Shown: one piece after another, positions 37,074-44,875 of the stretch
Layout of the letters: every line of letters starts with the position of its first letter
How positions within the stretch are numbered: position 1 is the first letter of the stretch
From: Chengkuizengella axinellae
GTDB taxonomy: Bacteria; Bacillota; Bacilli; Paenibacillales; KCTC-33759
Assembly: GCF_030730905.1 (NCBI RefSeq)
Contig: NZ_JAVAMP010000001.1
Location: 1,054,001-1,118,000, forward strand
DNA: 64,000 nucleotides
Direction: 5' to 3'
The notes under the pieces: generated by a model
Database searches by the model: none
What the model saw: the letters and a program-made list of their open reading frames with translations, nothing else
What the model was told of the DNA's origin: nothing
Made by a program: the position numbers and the translations under genes

Positions 37074-38372
37074 ATGTTGCAATTAAAATGGATTAAGCAG
37101 AATGATGAAAAAGTTCAAACAGCAGCTGATCAGAAGGGAATTAATATCTCTATTAAGGAGCTTTTGATTTTAGATGAGGAAAAACGAAAGCTTAGAAAGA
37201 AGGTTGAAGATTTACGTTTCAAGAGAAATAAGTTGTCTCAGGAAATTGGTTTATTGAAAAGAAGCGGGGAAGACGGTCTGATTGAAGAGTTAAAAAATAA
37301 GGTGAAAGATATTAATGAAAAGCTGTTAACAATTGAATTTGACCTAAAAAATGTAGAGAATCAGTTTGATGAAATGATGTTGCAAGTTCCTAACATTATA
37401 TCTGAAGATACCCCCATTGGCAGCTCTGATAAGGATAACGTTGAAATAAGACGTGTAGGGGAGCCTATGATAGAAAATAAACAATTAAAAGATCATGTAG
37501 CTTTAGGAGAGATGCATGATATGATTGATATTGCTCGAGGTGTTAAAACAGGTGGTAGTCGCAGCTATTTTTTAAAAGGTATAGGGGTTCTTCTTCATCG
37601 TGCTGTTGAACAATTAGCCTTTGACATACTAATTAAAAAAGGCCTTACACCACTAGAAGTGCCTGTAATGGTTCGTACAGATGCTCTTACGAACACTGGT
37701 TATTTTCCACTTGGTAAAGATCAGACTTACAAACTTGTTGATGAAAACAAATGGCTTGTAGGCAGCTCAGAAGTACCACTTGTTTCTTATTATGCAAATG
37801 AGATTGTAGACGTTGATTTGCCGTTAAAATTTTCAGCGTCTTCTAAATGTTTTCGAAGTGAAGTCGGCTCTTCAGGTAGGGATGTACATGGACTATACCG
37901 TGTCCATCAATTCGAGAAGGTGGAACAGGTTGTTCTATGTAAAGCGGATGAAGAAATTTCTAATCAACTATTGCTAGAGATTACTTCAAATGCAGAGGAA
38001 ATTTTACAGCTACTTGAACTGCCATATCGCGTAATGGCAGTATGCAGTGGCGATATGTCACAAAAAACATATAAACAATTTGATATAGAAACCTGGATGC
38101 CGAGCAGAAATGCTTATGGAGAAACTCACTCTTCATCAAATCTATTGGATTTTCAGACACTTCGTTCAAATATTCGTTATCGTGATGAGAATGGGGAGCT
38201 TAACTTTTGTTATTCTTTAAACAATACTGCAATAGCATCTCCGCGTATTTTGATCCCATTGCTTGAAAATCATCAGCAGGAGGATGGCTCAATACAAATT
38301 CCAAAGGCATTGCAAAAGTATATGAATGGTATGGAAAAAATAGTTCCAGTAAAAATGAAGTGCTGCAAATGA
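37074..38372 (+). CDS. serS: Seryl-tRNA synthetase, divergent copy
   Basis: SerRS charges tRNA-Ser. The N-terminal antiparallel coiled-coil arm (residues about 30-105) and the class II core are present: motif 2 as CFRSEVGSSGRDVHGLYRVHQFEKVE, given here in parts FRSEVGSSG and HQFEKVE, and motif 3 ending ASPRILIPLLE. Several family-typical positions differ: SSSNLLDFQTLR replaces the common SSCSNFEDFQARR, and the C-terminus ends CCK. The divergence suggests a second, perhaps stress- or antibiotic-related copy. ATG 37074 follows AAGGGAGTG; GTG 37065 is too close. Length is 432 residues. Confidence 0.9.
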   Translation: MLQLKWIKQNDEKVQTAADQKGINISIKELLILDEEKRKLRKKVEDLRFKRNKLSQEIGLLKRSGEDGLIEELKNKVKDINEKLLTIEFDLKNVENQFDEMMLQVPNIISEDTPIGSSDKDNVEIRRVGEPMIENKQLKDHVALGEMHDMIDIARGVKTGGSRSYFLKGIGVLLHRAVEQLAFDILIKKGLTPLEVPVMVRTDALTNTGYFPLGKDQTYKLVDENKWLVGSSEVPLVSYYANEIVDVDLPLKFSASSKCFRSEVGSSGRDVHGLYRVHQFEKVEQVVLCKADEEISNQLLLEITSNAEEILQLLELPYRVMAVCSGDMSQKTYKQFDIETWMPSRNAYGETHSSSNLLDFQTLRSNIRYRDENGELNFCYSLNNTAIASPRILIPLLENHQQEDGSIQIPKALQKYMNGMEKIVPVKMKCCK

Positions 38373-38381
38373 TAAAGAAAA

Positions 38382-38420
38382 TGTGCTTAAATTAGAATGG
38401 AACAACCTAATTTAAGCACA
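38382..38420 (+). terminator. Hairpin after serS
   Basis: TGTGCTTAAATTAG pairs perfectly with CTAATTTAAGCACA over 14 bases. No T run follows, so it may stabilise the 3' end rather than terminate on its own. Confidence 0.5.
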
Positions 38421-38509
38421 AATTCCTATAAAGTTAATTATAGAAGTTATTAACGAGACAGCATGCACCTCTGTATTTGTTATTAATCAAAAAGGGAGAG
38501 GAGAATATT

Positions 38510-39334
38510 ATGTTGCATAGCCAGCAGAAACTAACCCAAATAAAAGAATTACAAGAAATTTGTGAAAAAGAAGAACCGATTTCATTAAAACTGAACTGGG
38601 ATAATTTAAGAACACGAAAGGTAAATGAGAAAAGGGATTTTTTCTATGAAGAGAAGGGGGAATTAGTAGGCTTTTTAGGTTTGTATTTGTTCGGTACAAA
38701 GATAGAGGTTTGCGGAATGGTTCACCCAGATTATCGAAAAAGAGGAATTTTTTCGACTTTAATACAAGAGGCTTTGACGTTATGTGATAGAGAAAGATTC
38801 TCTACTATTTTATTGAATGCTCCTGCTTCATCTCTTTCAGCAAAACAATTTTTAGAGAATAAGTATTCTTATCGTTTTTCAGAGTTTCAAATGCAATGGA
38901 AAGCAACCTCAATATCTCCTTCCTCAGAGGTTGTCGTTCGAAAGGCAAAAAAAGATGATCTGGAACTAGAGGTTGAATTAGATGTACGATGCTTTCAATT
39001 TAGTGAAGAAGAGTCAAAAAGCTTGAATGCTAGAGTTAAAGGAGAGGAAAATAGATTTTTTTATATGATTGATTATACTGGACAAACGATTGGGAAAATA
39101 ACAGTAGACCGTGCAAATGGTGAAGCTTGGATATATGGGTTTGCCATATTGCCAGAGTATCAGGGAAGAGGAATTGGACGGAAAGCTTTGATGAATACGG
39201 TTTTGGCTGAGCATGAAAAAGGATATCCAGTCTTTTTAGAAGTAGAAGCTACGAATAAAAATGCATTGAAGCTGTATACAGATTGCGGTTTCGAATCATA
39301 TAGTGTTCAAGATTATTATGAAGTAAGGCGATAA
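38510..39334 (+). CDS. Tandem GNAT N-acetyltransferase
   Basis: Two GNAT units are fused in 274 residues. The N-terminal one has VCGMVHPDYRKRGIFSTLI (about 75-93) and the C-terminal one ILPEYQGRGIGRKALMNTVL (about 213-232), then EVEATNKNALKLYTDCGF. The C-terminal acetyl-CoA loop QGRGIG is canonical, while the first (RKRGIF) is degraded and probably structural. The substrate is unknown. ATG 38510 follows GGAGAGGAG. An in-frame ATG 38477 lacks a site. Confidence 0.85.
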   Translation: MLHSQQKLTQIKELQEICEKEEPISLKLNWDNLRTRKVNEKRDFFYEEKGELVGFLGLYLFGTKIEVCGMVHPDYRKRGIFSTLIQEALTLCDRERFSTILLNAPASSLSAKQFLENKYSYRFSEFQMQWKATSISPSSEVVVRKAKKDDLELEVELDVRCFQFSEEESKSLNARVKGEENRFFYMIDYTGQTIGKITVDRANGEAWIYGFAILPEYQGRGIGRKALMNTVLAEHEKGYPVFLEVEATNKNALKLYTDCGFESYSVQDYYEVRR

Positions 39335-39368
39335 CACGACAGTGGTGCTTATACAGGAGGGTTTCTAT

Positions 39369-39887
39369 TTGGATTACGTAAAAATAATTGAGAAAAAATT
39401 TATGAATTCATTTAAAGTTTTAAATGGTTTACCAAATTATTTTGGAATTGAAGAAATGGATGGATTTGAGTTTGAAAAAGTAGGATTTCAAAATAATTTA
39501 ACAAAGTTGATAAAGGTTGGAGGCAATTTAGGAATAAATAGAATAGGTGCTCTAATAAATAGGAAATCTATGGGTGATCATTGGAAGAATTTCTGTAATG
39601 TAATATTCTTAAGAAATATACCGATAGGAATATCTATTCCGCACATTGAACCTGGCACATTAAATGAAGGAAGATTATTCTATTTCGGAATCTTGCCAGA
39701 ACATAGAGGTAAAGGATTAAGTTCTGTTATTCACTATCAATCTTTAATTATGTTAAAACAAATGGGAGCAACCTATTACATAGGGAGTACACATGATGAA
39801 AATATAAAAATGCAAAAAGTATTTCAAAGAAATGATTGTATAACAAGAGCACATACAGAATCGTATTATTTATACTTGAATAAGTAA
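39369..39887 (+). CDS. GNAT family acetyltransferase
   Basis: The second half holds a GNAT core: GRLFYFGILPEHRGKGLSS (acetyl-CoA loop) and YYIGSTHDENIKMQKVFQRNDC. The N-terminal 80 residues are less conserved, and the protein (172 residues) looks shorter than the roughly 280-residue relatives I recall, so it may be truncated. TTG 39369 is seven bases after AGGAGGG, a much better start than GTG 39342. It lies 34 bases after the tandem GNAT gene and may share its transcript. Confidence 0.7.
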   Translation: MDYVKIIEKKFMNSFKVLNGLPNYFGIEEMDGFEFEKVGFQNNLTKLIKVGGNLGINRIGALINRKSMGDHWKNFCNVIFLRNIPIGISIPHIEPGTLNEGRLFYFGILPEHRGKGLSSVIHYQSLIMLKQMGATYYIGSTHDENIKMQKVFQRNDCITRAHTESYYLYLNK

Positions 39888-40513
39888 TTTTTGCTTGTGT
39901 AAGTAATATTAAACATCAAAAACAATTTATTTCTTATTCCTCAGATTGACGTATTCTATATGTAACTCTAAAAGAATATTCAATCTTTTTTCACATTTCG
40001 CTTTAATCTTTCGGTTTTAACGAGCCTATAGAAAGATGGTTTAGCAAATCCATACTTCATAATATTAAAATCCTATTGATTTTTAGCTAGGATCATTTAG
40101 TCTTCATCACCAAATCCACAAGTATACAAATTCTTACATCACATTTTTTAAACTCTTTTTTATAAATATAATATCTTCTTAATTCTAGAGTCTCTTTGAT
40201 CAAATGAATTTTAACAGCATGACAAAAGGCTAAATAGAAAAAGATGATAAAGGTTAGTTAATTTGTCGTTTGCTTTTGTCGAATAAAGTCATAGAAACCC
40301 CCTAGTAAATGTCTCTTTTGGTCGATAAATCCCACTCATGCTATGATGTAACCACAATATTTGAAATTTCATGTATATTCAGGATTTGTTGAATATTGTC
40401 ATTTTTTAGTAATGATAAGGGTGTGATTCTTTAAATGAAGCTAAGTTGAATACGGTATGTTAATACAAATCAAAGTTAGAAGAGGATTTAATTTATGTGA
40501 GGAGGAAATAAAT
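39888..40513 (+). other. 626-base non-coding boundary between accessory genes and tail locus
   Basis: No supported gene, terminator or integrase remnant is visible. The sequence is very AT-rich. A 26-codon frame on the minus strand (40060 to 39980) has no ribosome-binding site. This interval is where a phage head module or attachment site would be expected if the tail genes derived from an intact prophage; neither is seen. Confidence 0.5.
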
Positions 40514-40789
40514 TTGTTAGCAAAAAGTAGAGACAAAATGATTGCTAAAAGTGTTGTTGAATTGATTCAAATCTTAAATTCCCAAAAGGACGAGAGTGAG
40601 ATGTTAATTCATTTGTTTTCAATATTACATAAAACGGATGCAACGAGACTATACTTTGAAAATCGTATACGTGAAGAACAAATAAAAATTATTGCAATTA
40701 ATGATTTTATTAGTTTATTGGGACCTGGTTATGTTTATTTAGGGGTAAAGGGCGGGTACCCAAATAACATTCGAACTAGAAAGTATTAA
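40514..40789 (+). CDS. Small uncharacterised protein at the start of the tail locus
   Basis: A 91-residue soluble helical protein (AKSRDKMIAKSVVELIQIL; YFENRIREEQIKIIAINDFISLLG) with a Gly/Tyr-rich basic tail. TTG 40514 is eight bases after GAGGAGG, a strong start; ATG 40457 upstream has no good site. No family is recognised. It precedes the ArpU-type regulator and may be regulatory, which is inference. Confidence 0.55.
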   Translation: MLAKSRDKMIAKSVVELIQILNSQKDESEMLIHLFSILHKTDATRLYFENRIREEQIKIIAINDFISLLGPGYVYLGVKGGYPNNIRTRKY

Positions 40790-40896
40790 ACTCATATATA
40801 ACTATGATCTTCATATTAAGAAATCCAATATTAATTTACTAGAATAGAGTTATATTAACAACAAATTTCTCTGAATATACGAGGGAGGAGATAGAC

Positions 40897-41280
40897 TTGG
40901 GTAGAAAAAAAGAATATGTAAAAATTGTTGAACGAGAGTTATATCACTATCCTTCATTATTAGCTGCTATAAAAAATACAGACATTCAAGGTTTAACTGC
41001 GAAGTATAACATAACCACTTCAAGTGGGAGTAATATATTTAAACCAGTTGAAAACACTGTAGTAAATATTGCAGAGAAGGAAGTGAAAGTGAATCAAATT
41101 CAAAAAGCACTTAAAGCACTTACAGATATAGAACGTGAATTAATAGAGTTTAGATATTTTGATCCAAAGCAACCAAGTGATATTATAGTTATGCTGGATT
41201 TGGGTTTCAAGAATACTGCTTATTATAAGATTAAATCCAAAGCTATATATAAAATGGCAATCTCTTTAAATATTATCTAA
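40897..41280 (+). CDS. ArpU/RinA-type phage late transcription regulator
   Basis: The C-terminal half (residues about 65-127: QIQKALKALTDIERELIEFRYF, given in parts, then SDIIVMLDLGFKNTAYYKIKSKAIYKMA) is a sigma-region-4-like helix-turn-helix typical of ArpU/RinA regulators that switch on late phage genes. The length of 127 residues fits. TTG 40897 has GGGAGGAG seven bases upstream. It directly precedes the tail operon and is the obvious candidate activator. Confidence 0.75.
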   Translation: MGRKKEYVKIVERELYHYPSLLAAIKNTDIQGLTAKYNITTSSGSNIFKPVENTVVNIAEKEVKVNQIQKALKALTDIERELIEFRYFDPKQPSDIIVMLDLGFKNTAYYKIKSKAIYKMAISLNII

Positions 41281-41335
41281 GAGTATAAAACACGAATAAA
41301 ATGAGAATGAAATGCGAATTAAAACATGTAGAGAT

Positions 41336-41427
41336 TATACTATAATAGGGGTGAGGTTACTCTGCCCATTTAGAGACATTATACCTCAAGTTATAACAAG
41401 GTTACGGTTCTATCCGTAACCTTTTTA
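41336..41427 (+). promoter_or_regulatory. Likely late promoter with short terminated leader
   Basis: Overlapping -10 candidates TATACT (41336-41341) and TATAAT (41341-41346) lack any SigA -35, as expected for an activator-dependent promoter. Upstream, GAATAAAATGAGAATGAA shows short GAAT direct repeats that could bind the ArpU-type regulator. A transcript from here meets a strong hairpin (41398-41427, AAGGTTACGG / CCGTAACCTT plus T run) before the first tail gene, which suggests antitermination control or a small leader RNA. Confidence 0.5.
41398..41427 (+). terminator. Terminator in the tail-operon leader
   Basis: AAGGTTACGG pairs perfectly with CCGTAACCTT, followed by TTT. It lies upstream of the tail genes, downstream of the probable late promoter. 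Confidence 0.7.
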
Positions 41428-41459
41428 ATTTTTAAAAATAGAGAGGAGGTTTTTGGATT

Positions 41460-41570
41460 GTGATAAAAGGAGGGGATTTTTTATTAGTAGGAGATAACAA
41501 ATTTAAGAGAGGTGGTCATCCATCATTAACATTGAAGATGTTAGAGATTATACTTCGTTTCAAAGTGTGA
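41460..41570 (+). CDS. Possible 36-residue leader protein
   Basis: GTG 41460 is nine bases after AGAGGAGGT, and the frame encodes a short basic peptide (IKGGDFLLVGDNKFKRGG, then SLTLKMLEIILRFKV). It overlaps the N-terminal extension of the next gene. It could be a real small protein or a coupling leader; the good ribosome-binding site is the main support. Confidence 0.35.
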   Translation: MIKGGDFLLVGDNKFKRGGHPSLTLKMLEIILRFKV

Positions 41571-41866
41571 AAAATAGAACTGACTTGCAAATTGAGTTTG
41601 ACTTAATTCAAGCAGAAACTGAGATTTACCGCTATGTAGGTCATCAATTTACAGAATTTGAAAATGACCTACCGGACAAAATAAAACTGGCATTTATTAA
41701 AATCACTGAATATTATGCACTTATTAATTCAGATGAAGGTGTGATAAAAGGTTATCAGTCGGAATCCATTGGAGATTATTCATATACGATAGGTATGAAC
41801 CCTAATCAGTTTTCTGTAACAGAGTTTCTTAAGTTATTAGATGAGTATGTGCAAGAGGGGGGATAA
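41525..41866 (+). CDS. yqbG: DUF3199 neck protein (YqbG-like)
   Basis: The DUF3199 proteins of PBSX/skin-type elements are head-tail connector-like neck proteins. The core LQIEFDLIQAETEIYRYVGH and SDEGVIKGYQSESIGDYSYT fit the family. The only canonical start, GTG 41567, has no ribosome-binding site and would drop NIEDVRDYTSFQSV, which looks like the family's conserved N-terminus. Codons upstream to the TAA at 41504 contain no ATG, GTG or TTG, so ATT 41525 (or ATC 41522), behind AGAGGTGG, is the probable start. The alternative is GTG 41567 coupled to the small upstream frame (GTGA overlap). Confidence 0.7.
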   Translation: MNIEDVRDYTSFQSVKNRTDLQIEFDLIQAETEIYRYVGHQFTEFENDLPDKIKLAFIKITEYYALINSDEGVIKGYQSESIGDYSYTIGMNPNQFSVTEFLKLLDEYVQEGG

Positions 41867-41868
41867 CT

Positions 41869-42222
41869 TTGGGATATATAAACTTACTTTCAGATCGATG
41901 TTTTATCTATCATCTAAATGAAATTGAATCAATAAACTCTTTTACGTTTATCGACGAAATTGATTTTGTTTATAACGATATTCCAGATGAATTAACAGTC
42001 TCTTGTTATTTTGTACCGATAGATTTAGATGAGGAATCTATCATTAACAATGAACCTTTTTTTTTAGTTCATGAAAAATTTAGAGTTTTTTTTCCTATTA
42101 ATACAGATATAAGATTAAATGATTTGGTTGAGTGGAACGGTGTTAAATATAAAGCTGAGAAACCTATGGTAAAACGTGAGCATCATATTGAAGTTCTGGT
42201 AAAAAGAAACAGTCATTTATAA
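41869..42222 (+). CDS. yqbH: DUF3599 neck protein (YqbH-like)
   Basis: A 117-residue beta-rich protein (FVYNDIPDELTVSCYFVP; FLVHEKFRVFFP; YKAEKPMVKREHHIEVLVKR) in the position of YqbH/XkdH. The family is a head-closure or neck component. TTG 41869 is used with GAGGGGGGA just upstream, two bases after the previous stop. The HK97-gp10-like gene (YqbI) that normally follows is absent. Confidence 0.7.
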   Translation: MGYINLLSDRCFIYHLNEIESINSFTFIDEIDFVYNDIPDELTVSCYFVPIDLDEESIINNEPFFLVHEKFRVFFPINTDIRLNDLVEWNGVKYKAEKPMVKREHHIEVLVKRNSHL

Positions 42223-42267
42223 CGAGATGACTATGATTCTATTCATAGTAAAGGAGGAAAAAGATCA

Positions 42268-42726
42268 ATGAGAGAATTGGAATTGAATTCTATTATTAAG
42301 TTCTGTTATGAATTGTTGCCTGAAATGAACTTTTATACCAAATCTGTTCCACAAGATTTTAAAGTTCCCTCTATATATTTTCCACCAGCTGGAGCAAAGA
42401 TGAAACCATTCTCTCAAGCAACATTTGCATTAGAAAATGTACTTTCCATGATTATTTTTGACAAAAGTCGGCAAAAAGCATTTTTTTCGGCTGATAAAAT
42501 CATGTATTCAATAATTGAAGGAAATAATAAGATTCCTATTGTAACAGAGGAAAATATAGAATCAGGAAGTTTATATGTAAATGATGTAAACATTGATCTA
42601 AAAGAAAGTCATATAGACGATCTATTTATAGTAGTTTGTACATTAACGTGGGATAGCAAAGGATTTAATAGTAAAAGAATGAAAGATTATGAAAAAATAA
42701 ATGAAGTAAATATGAATTTAAATTAG
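42268..42726 (+). CDS. yqbJ: Tail terminator family protein (YqbJ-like)
   Basis: A 152-residue protein (FCYELLPEMNFYTKSVPQDF; VPSIYFPPAGAKMKPF; IVVCTLTWDSKGFN) resembling the tail-terminator/DUF6838-type proteins located just before the sheath gene in PBSX-like elements. It would cap the tube and sheath when assembly stops at the length set by the tape measure. In a particle with no head it would form the free end. ATG 42268 follows AAAGGAGGAA. Confidence 0.7.
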   Translation: MRELELNSIIKFCYELLPEMNFYTKSVPQDFKVPSIYFPPAGAKMKPFSQATFALENVLSMIIFDKSRQKAFFSADKIMYSIIEGNNKIPIVTEENIESGSLYVNDVNIDLKESHIDDLFIVVCTLTWDSKGFNSKRMKDYEKINEVNMNLN

Positions 42727-42738
42727 GAGGAATTAAGT

Positions 42739-43794
42739 ATGGCCGGAGGAAGTTGGGATCCAATTACAGATAAAGTAAGACCAGGGGTTTATATTAATTT
42801 TGTAGATGCTGCAACAGAAACAATTAGAGGTGGAGATACAGGTTCGGTTGCATTAGCCGTTAAATCTTATTCAGGTACGGCAACAGAAAAAACATTTTAT
42901 TCTTTGGAAGGAACTGATGCAATTTCAAATGCAATCGAATTGTTTGGTGAAGGAAATATTAAACCAATTCAACGAGCATTAAAAGGTGGAGCTAAAGAGG
43001 TATTAGTGTATACAATGCCTACATTAATTGATACAGCAGCATATGATGCAATGTATGGAGCACTAGATACTAGATCATTTAATGTCTTTGCATTTGGTGG
43101 AGAATTTGCAGATGAAGAAGGTAGCTTAAAAACATGGGTACAAAGAAATCGCCAAGAAGGAAAGCACTTTATGGTTGTAACTGGAAGTACTGAATCGATT
43201 GATCAAGAGCCAGCAAATGGAAATGCACGTTCTGGTGATCTTGAAGATGACTATATAGTAAATCTTATTGTTGGGGGGATTGAAGAAGGAGAAAATATTT
43301 CTTCTGCTAATGAAGCTGCATATTTGGCAGGTATTATAGCTGCAACACCAATTAATAAATCCATTACTTACAAAAAACTGGATTTAGAAGATGTAAATAA
43401 GAGATTAACTAACGCAGAAATAAAAACTGCTTTAGAAGCTGGTTCACTTGTACTAGTTCATGATGGAGAGCAAGTAGTCATTGAGAGAGGCATTACGACA
43501 AGTGGTTCAAAAATTCGAAAAGAACGTGCTAGACAAGCTATTCAAACTACATTGCAACAAAATATTTCTAAAATGTTTATTGGGAAAATTGATAACAATG
43601 TGGATGGTCAGAAGGCTCTTATTAGTGCAGTCAAAGCATATTTTGAAACGTTGGCCAACTCCAATGTGATAACAAGTAATTTTTCAGTGGATTTGAGCCA
43701 GGATTTTGAAAGTAAAGGTGATCAAGTCTACCTTGATTGTTATGTAACAGAAGTAGATTCAATGGAAGAAATTTATTTTAGTATTTTTGCATAA
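42739..43794 (+). CDS. xkdK: Phage tail sheath protein (XkdK-like)
   Basis: The contractile sheath subunit. The N-terminus GGSWDPITDKVRPGVYINF and the segments RGGDTGSVALAV, GGAKEVLVYT, VLVHDGEQVVIERGITT and the C-terminal DLSQDFESKGDQVYLDCYVTEVD-type strand, cut here into parts, follow Bacillales XkdK. At 351 residues it is shorter than the about 440-residue PBSX form as I recall, so a surface domain may be missing. ATG 42739 follows AGGAGGAA. A sheath gene makes this a contractile, not flexible, tail. Confidence 0.92.
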   Translation: MAGGSWDPITDKVRPGVYINFVDAATETIRGGDTGSVALAVKSYSGTATEKTFYSLEGTDAISNAIELFGEGNIKPIQRALKGGAKEVLVYTMPTLIDTAAYDAMYGALDTRSFNVFAFGGEFADEEGSLKTWVQRNRQEGKHFMVVTGSTESIDQEPANGNARSGDLEDDYIVNLIVGGIEEGENISSANEAAYLAGIIAATPINKSITYKKLDLEDVNKRLTNAEIKTALEAGSLVLVHDGEQVVIERGITTSGSKIRKERARQAIQTTLQQNISKMFIGKIDNNVDGQKALISAVKAYFETLANSNVITSNFSVDLSQDFESKGDQVYLDCYVTEVDSMEEIYFSIFA

Positions 43795-43811
43795 ATAAGG
43801 AGGAATAGTAA

Positions 43812-44246
43812 ATGTTAGATGATAGAAAAGTAATTAATGGTAGCATGGGTGAATGTTGGCATGAAGGAGTTTGGTTGACAAATATCACAAGCGTGGAAGC
43901 TTCAGTTGAAATTTCTAAGGAAGAAGTAAAACGAGCAGGAACAAGATGGACTGGGCATAAAGTGACTTCACTTAAAGGAACTGGAACGATGAGTGGTTAT
44001 AAGATCACATCAGATTGGGTAGAGCGTATTGGTCAAATTGCAAATGATAGAAACGGTGAATACCGTACAGAAATTATTGCTAAACTGGATGATCCAGAGG
44101 CATATGGTGCTTATCGTGTCAGATTAAAAGATGTAAGTTTTGATAAAATTGATCTACTAAAATATGAGCATGGTGCTCTAGTTGAAGAAGAGTTAGCCTT
44201 TACATTTAGTGGATTTGATCTATTAGATACTTTTAAAGCAGAGTAA
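43812..44246 (+). CDS. xkdM: Phage tail tube protein (XkdM-like)
   Basis: A 144-residue inner-tube subunit (INGSMGECWHEGVWLTNITS; GTRWTGHKVTSLKGTGTMSGY; EELAFTFSGFDLLD) typical of XkdM. It polymerises around the tape measure inside the sheath. ATG 43812 follows AAGGAGGAA, 17 bases after the sheath gene, the standard sheath-tube order. Confidence 0.92.
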   Translation: MLDDRKVINGSMGECWHEGVWLTNITSVEASVEISKEEVKRAGTRWTGHKVTSLKGTGTMSGYKITSDWVERIGQIANDRNGEYRTEIIAKLDDPEAYGAYRVRLKDVSFDKIDLLKYEHGALVEEELAFTFSGFDLLDTFKAE

Positions 44247-44271
44247 TATTTTAAAAGGAGTGAAATGAAAT

Positions 44272-44700
44272 ATGGCAAAAGAACAGATTATTGATGAACA
44301 AAAAGAAAAAAATGATGTGTTAAAAGCACTATTAGATGTCAAACAAGAAGTAAAAAGAGATGTGTTTATGAAAAGATTTGGAGTGAATTTCACTATAAAG
44401 GCTATTGATGGAGAAGTCATTGATAGAATTGAAAATCAAGCAACCTATCAGGTGCGTCAGGGGAATAAAAGGATAGATAAAGTAGACCAGCAGAAATTTG
44501 CAGCGCTTCTTATAGAAAAGGGTTGTTTAAATCCAAGTTGGAAAGAAAAAGATTTACTTAATAAATATAATACATCAGATCCTACAGAAGTAATCAAGAA
44601 AAGATTATTAGCAGGTGAAATTTCAAATCTTGCATCAGAAATTATGGATATTAGTGGATATGAAGAAGATTTTCAAGTGATTGAAGAAGTAAAAAACTAA
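44272..44700 (+). CDS. xkdN: Tail assembly chaperone, short form (XkdN-like, gpG equivalent)
   Basis: A 142-residue protein (FMKRFGVNFTIKAIDGEVID; FAALLIEKGCLNPSWKEKDL; RLLAGEISNLASEIMDISGY) of the XkdN family, the chaperone that coats the tape measure during tube assembly. Its last codons are GTA-AAA-AAC-TAA, so the stop directly follows the slippery heptamer A-AAA-AAC. A -1 shift would fuse it to the T domain next door. ATG 44272 follows AAAAGGAGTG. Confidence 0.9.
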   Translation: MAKEQIIDEQKEKNDVLKALLDVKQEVKRDVFMKRFGVNFTIKAIDGEVIDRIENQATYQVRQGNKRIDKVDQQKFAALLIEKGCLNPSWKEKDLLNKYNTSDPTEVIKKRLLAGEISNLASEIMDISGYEEDFQVIEEVKN

Positions 44701-44761
44701 TTAAGGAGGGGGGGGAGGCTTACTTATTACACTCCATTTTTCAGAATCATCATATCCCCCC
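44691..44761 (+). promoter_or_regulatory. Programmed -1 ribosomal frameshift site
   Basis: The heptamer A-AAA-AAC (44691-44697) is in the correct zero-frame phase (GTA AAA AAC) and is followed at once by the zero-frame stop TAA. A G8 run (44708-44715) begins about ten bases downstream and can pair with C6 (44756-44761), a plausible stimulatory structure. The -1 frame is open on both sides of the site. Confidence 0.85.
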
Positions 44762-44858
44762 TGATGAAATCTATAATAAACCTTTCAAAGTTAAAAGTTT
44801 TATCTATGCATCAGAAATTATCACATTAGAAGAGAGGGAAAAAAATATGGGTAAATGA
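44697..44858 (+). CDS. Tail assembly chaperone T domain, made by -1 frameshift (gpGT equivalent)
   Basis: From CTA 44697 the -1 frame reads through 53 codons to TGA 44856-44858, with sense like EAYLLHSIFQNHHIPPDEIY and SFIYASEIITLEEREK. It has no start codon of its own in a usable place, and the pattern resembles the second chaperone frame of contractile-tail phages. The fusion with the upstream gene would be about 195 residues and should recruit the tape measure. It is too short and start-less to be seen as an ordinary gene. Confidence 0.82.
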   Translation, partial: LIKEGGEAYLLHSIFQNHHIPPDEIYNKPFKVKSFIYASEIITLEEREKNMGK

Positions 44859-44875
44859 AAGAAAGGAGGGAAAGT

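Noticed and set aside
39980-40060. A 26-codon minus-strand frame (MKYGFAKPSFYRLVK...)
   Set aside because: No properly spaced ribosome-binding site, no promoter and no recognisable family; too short to support.
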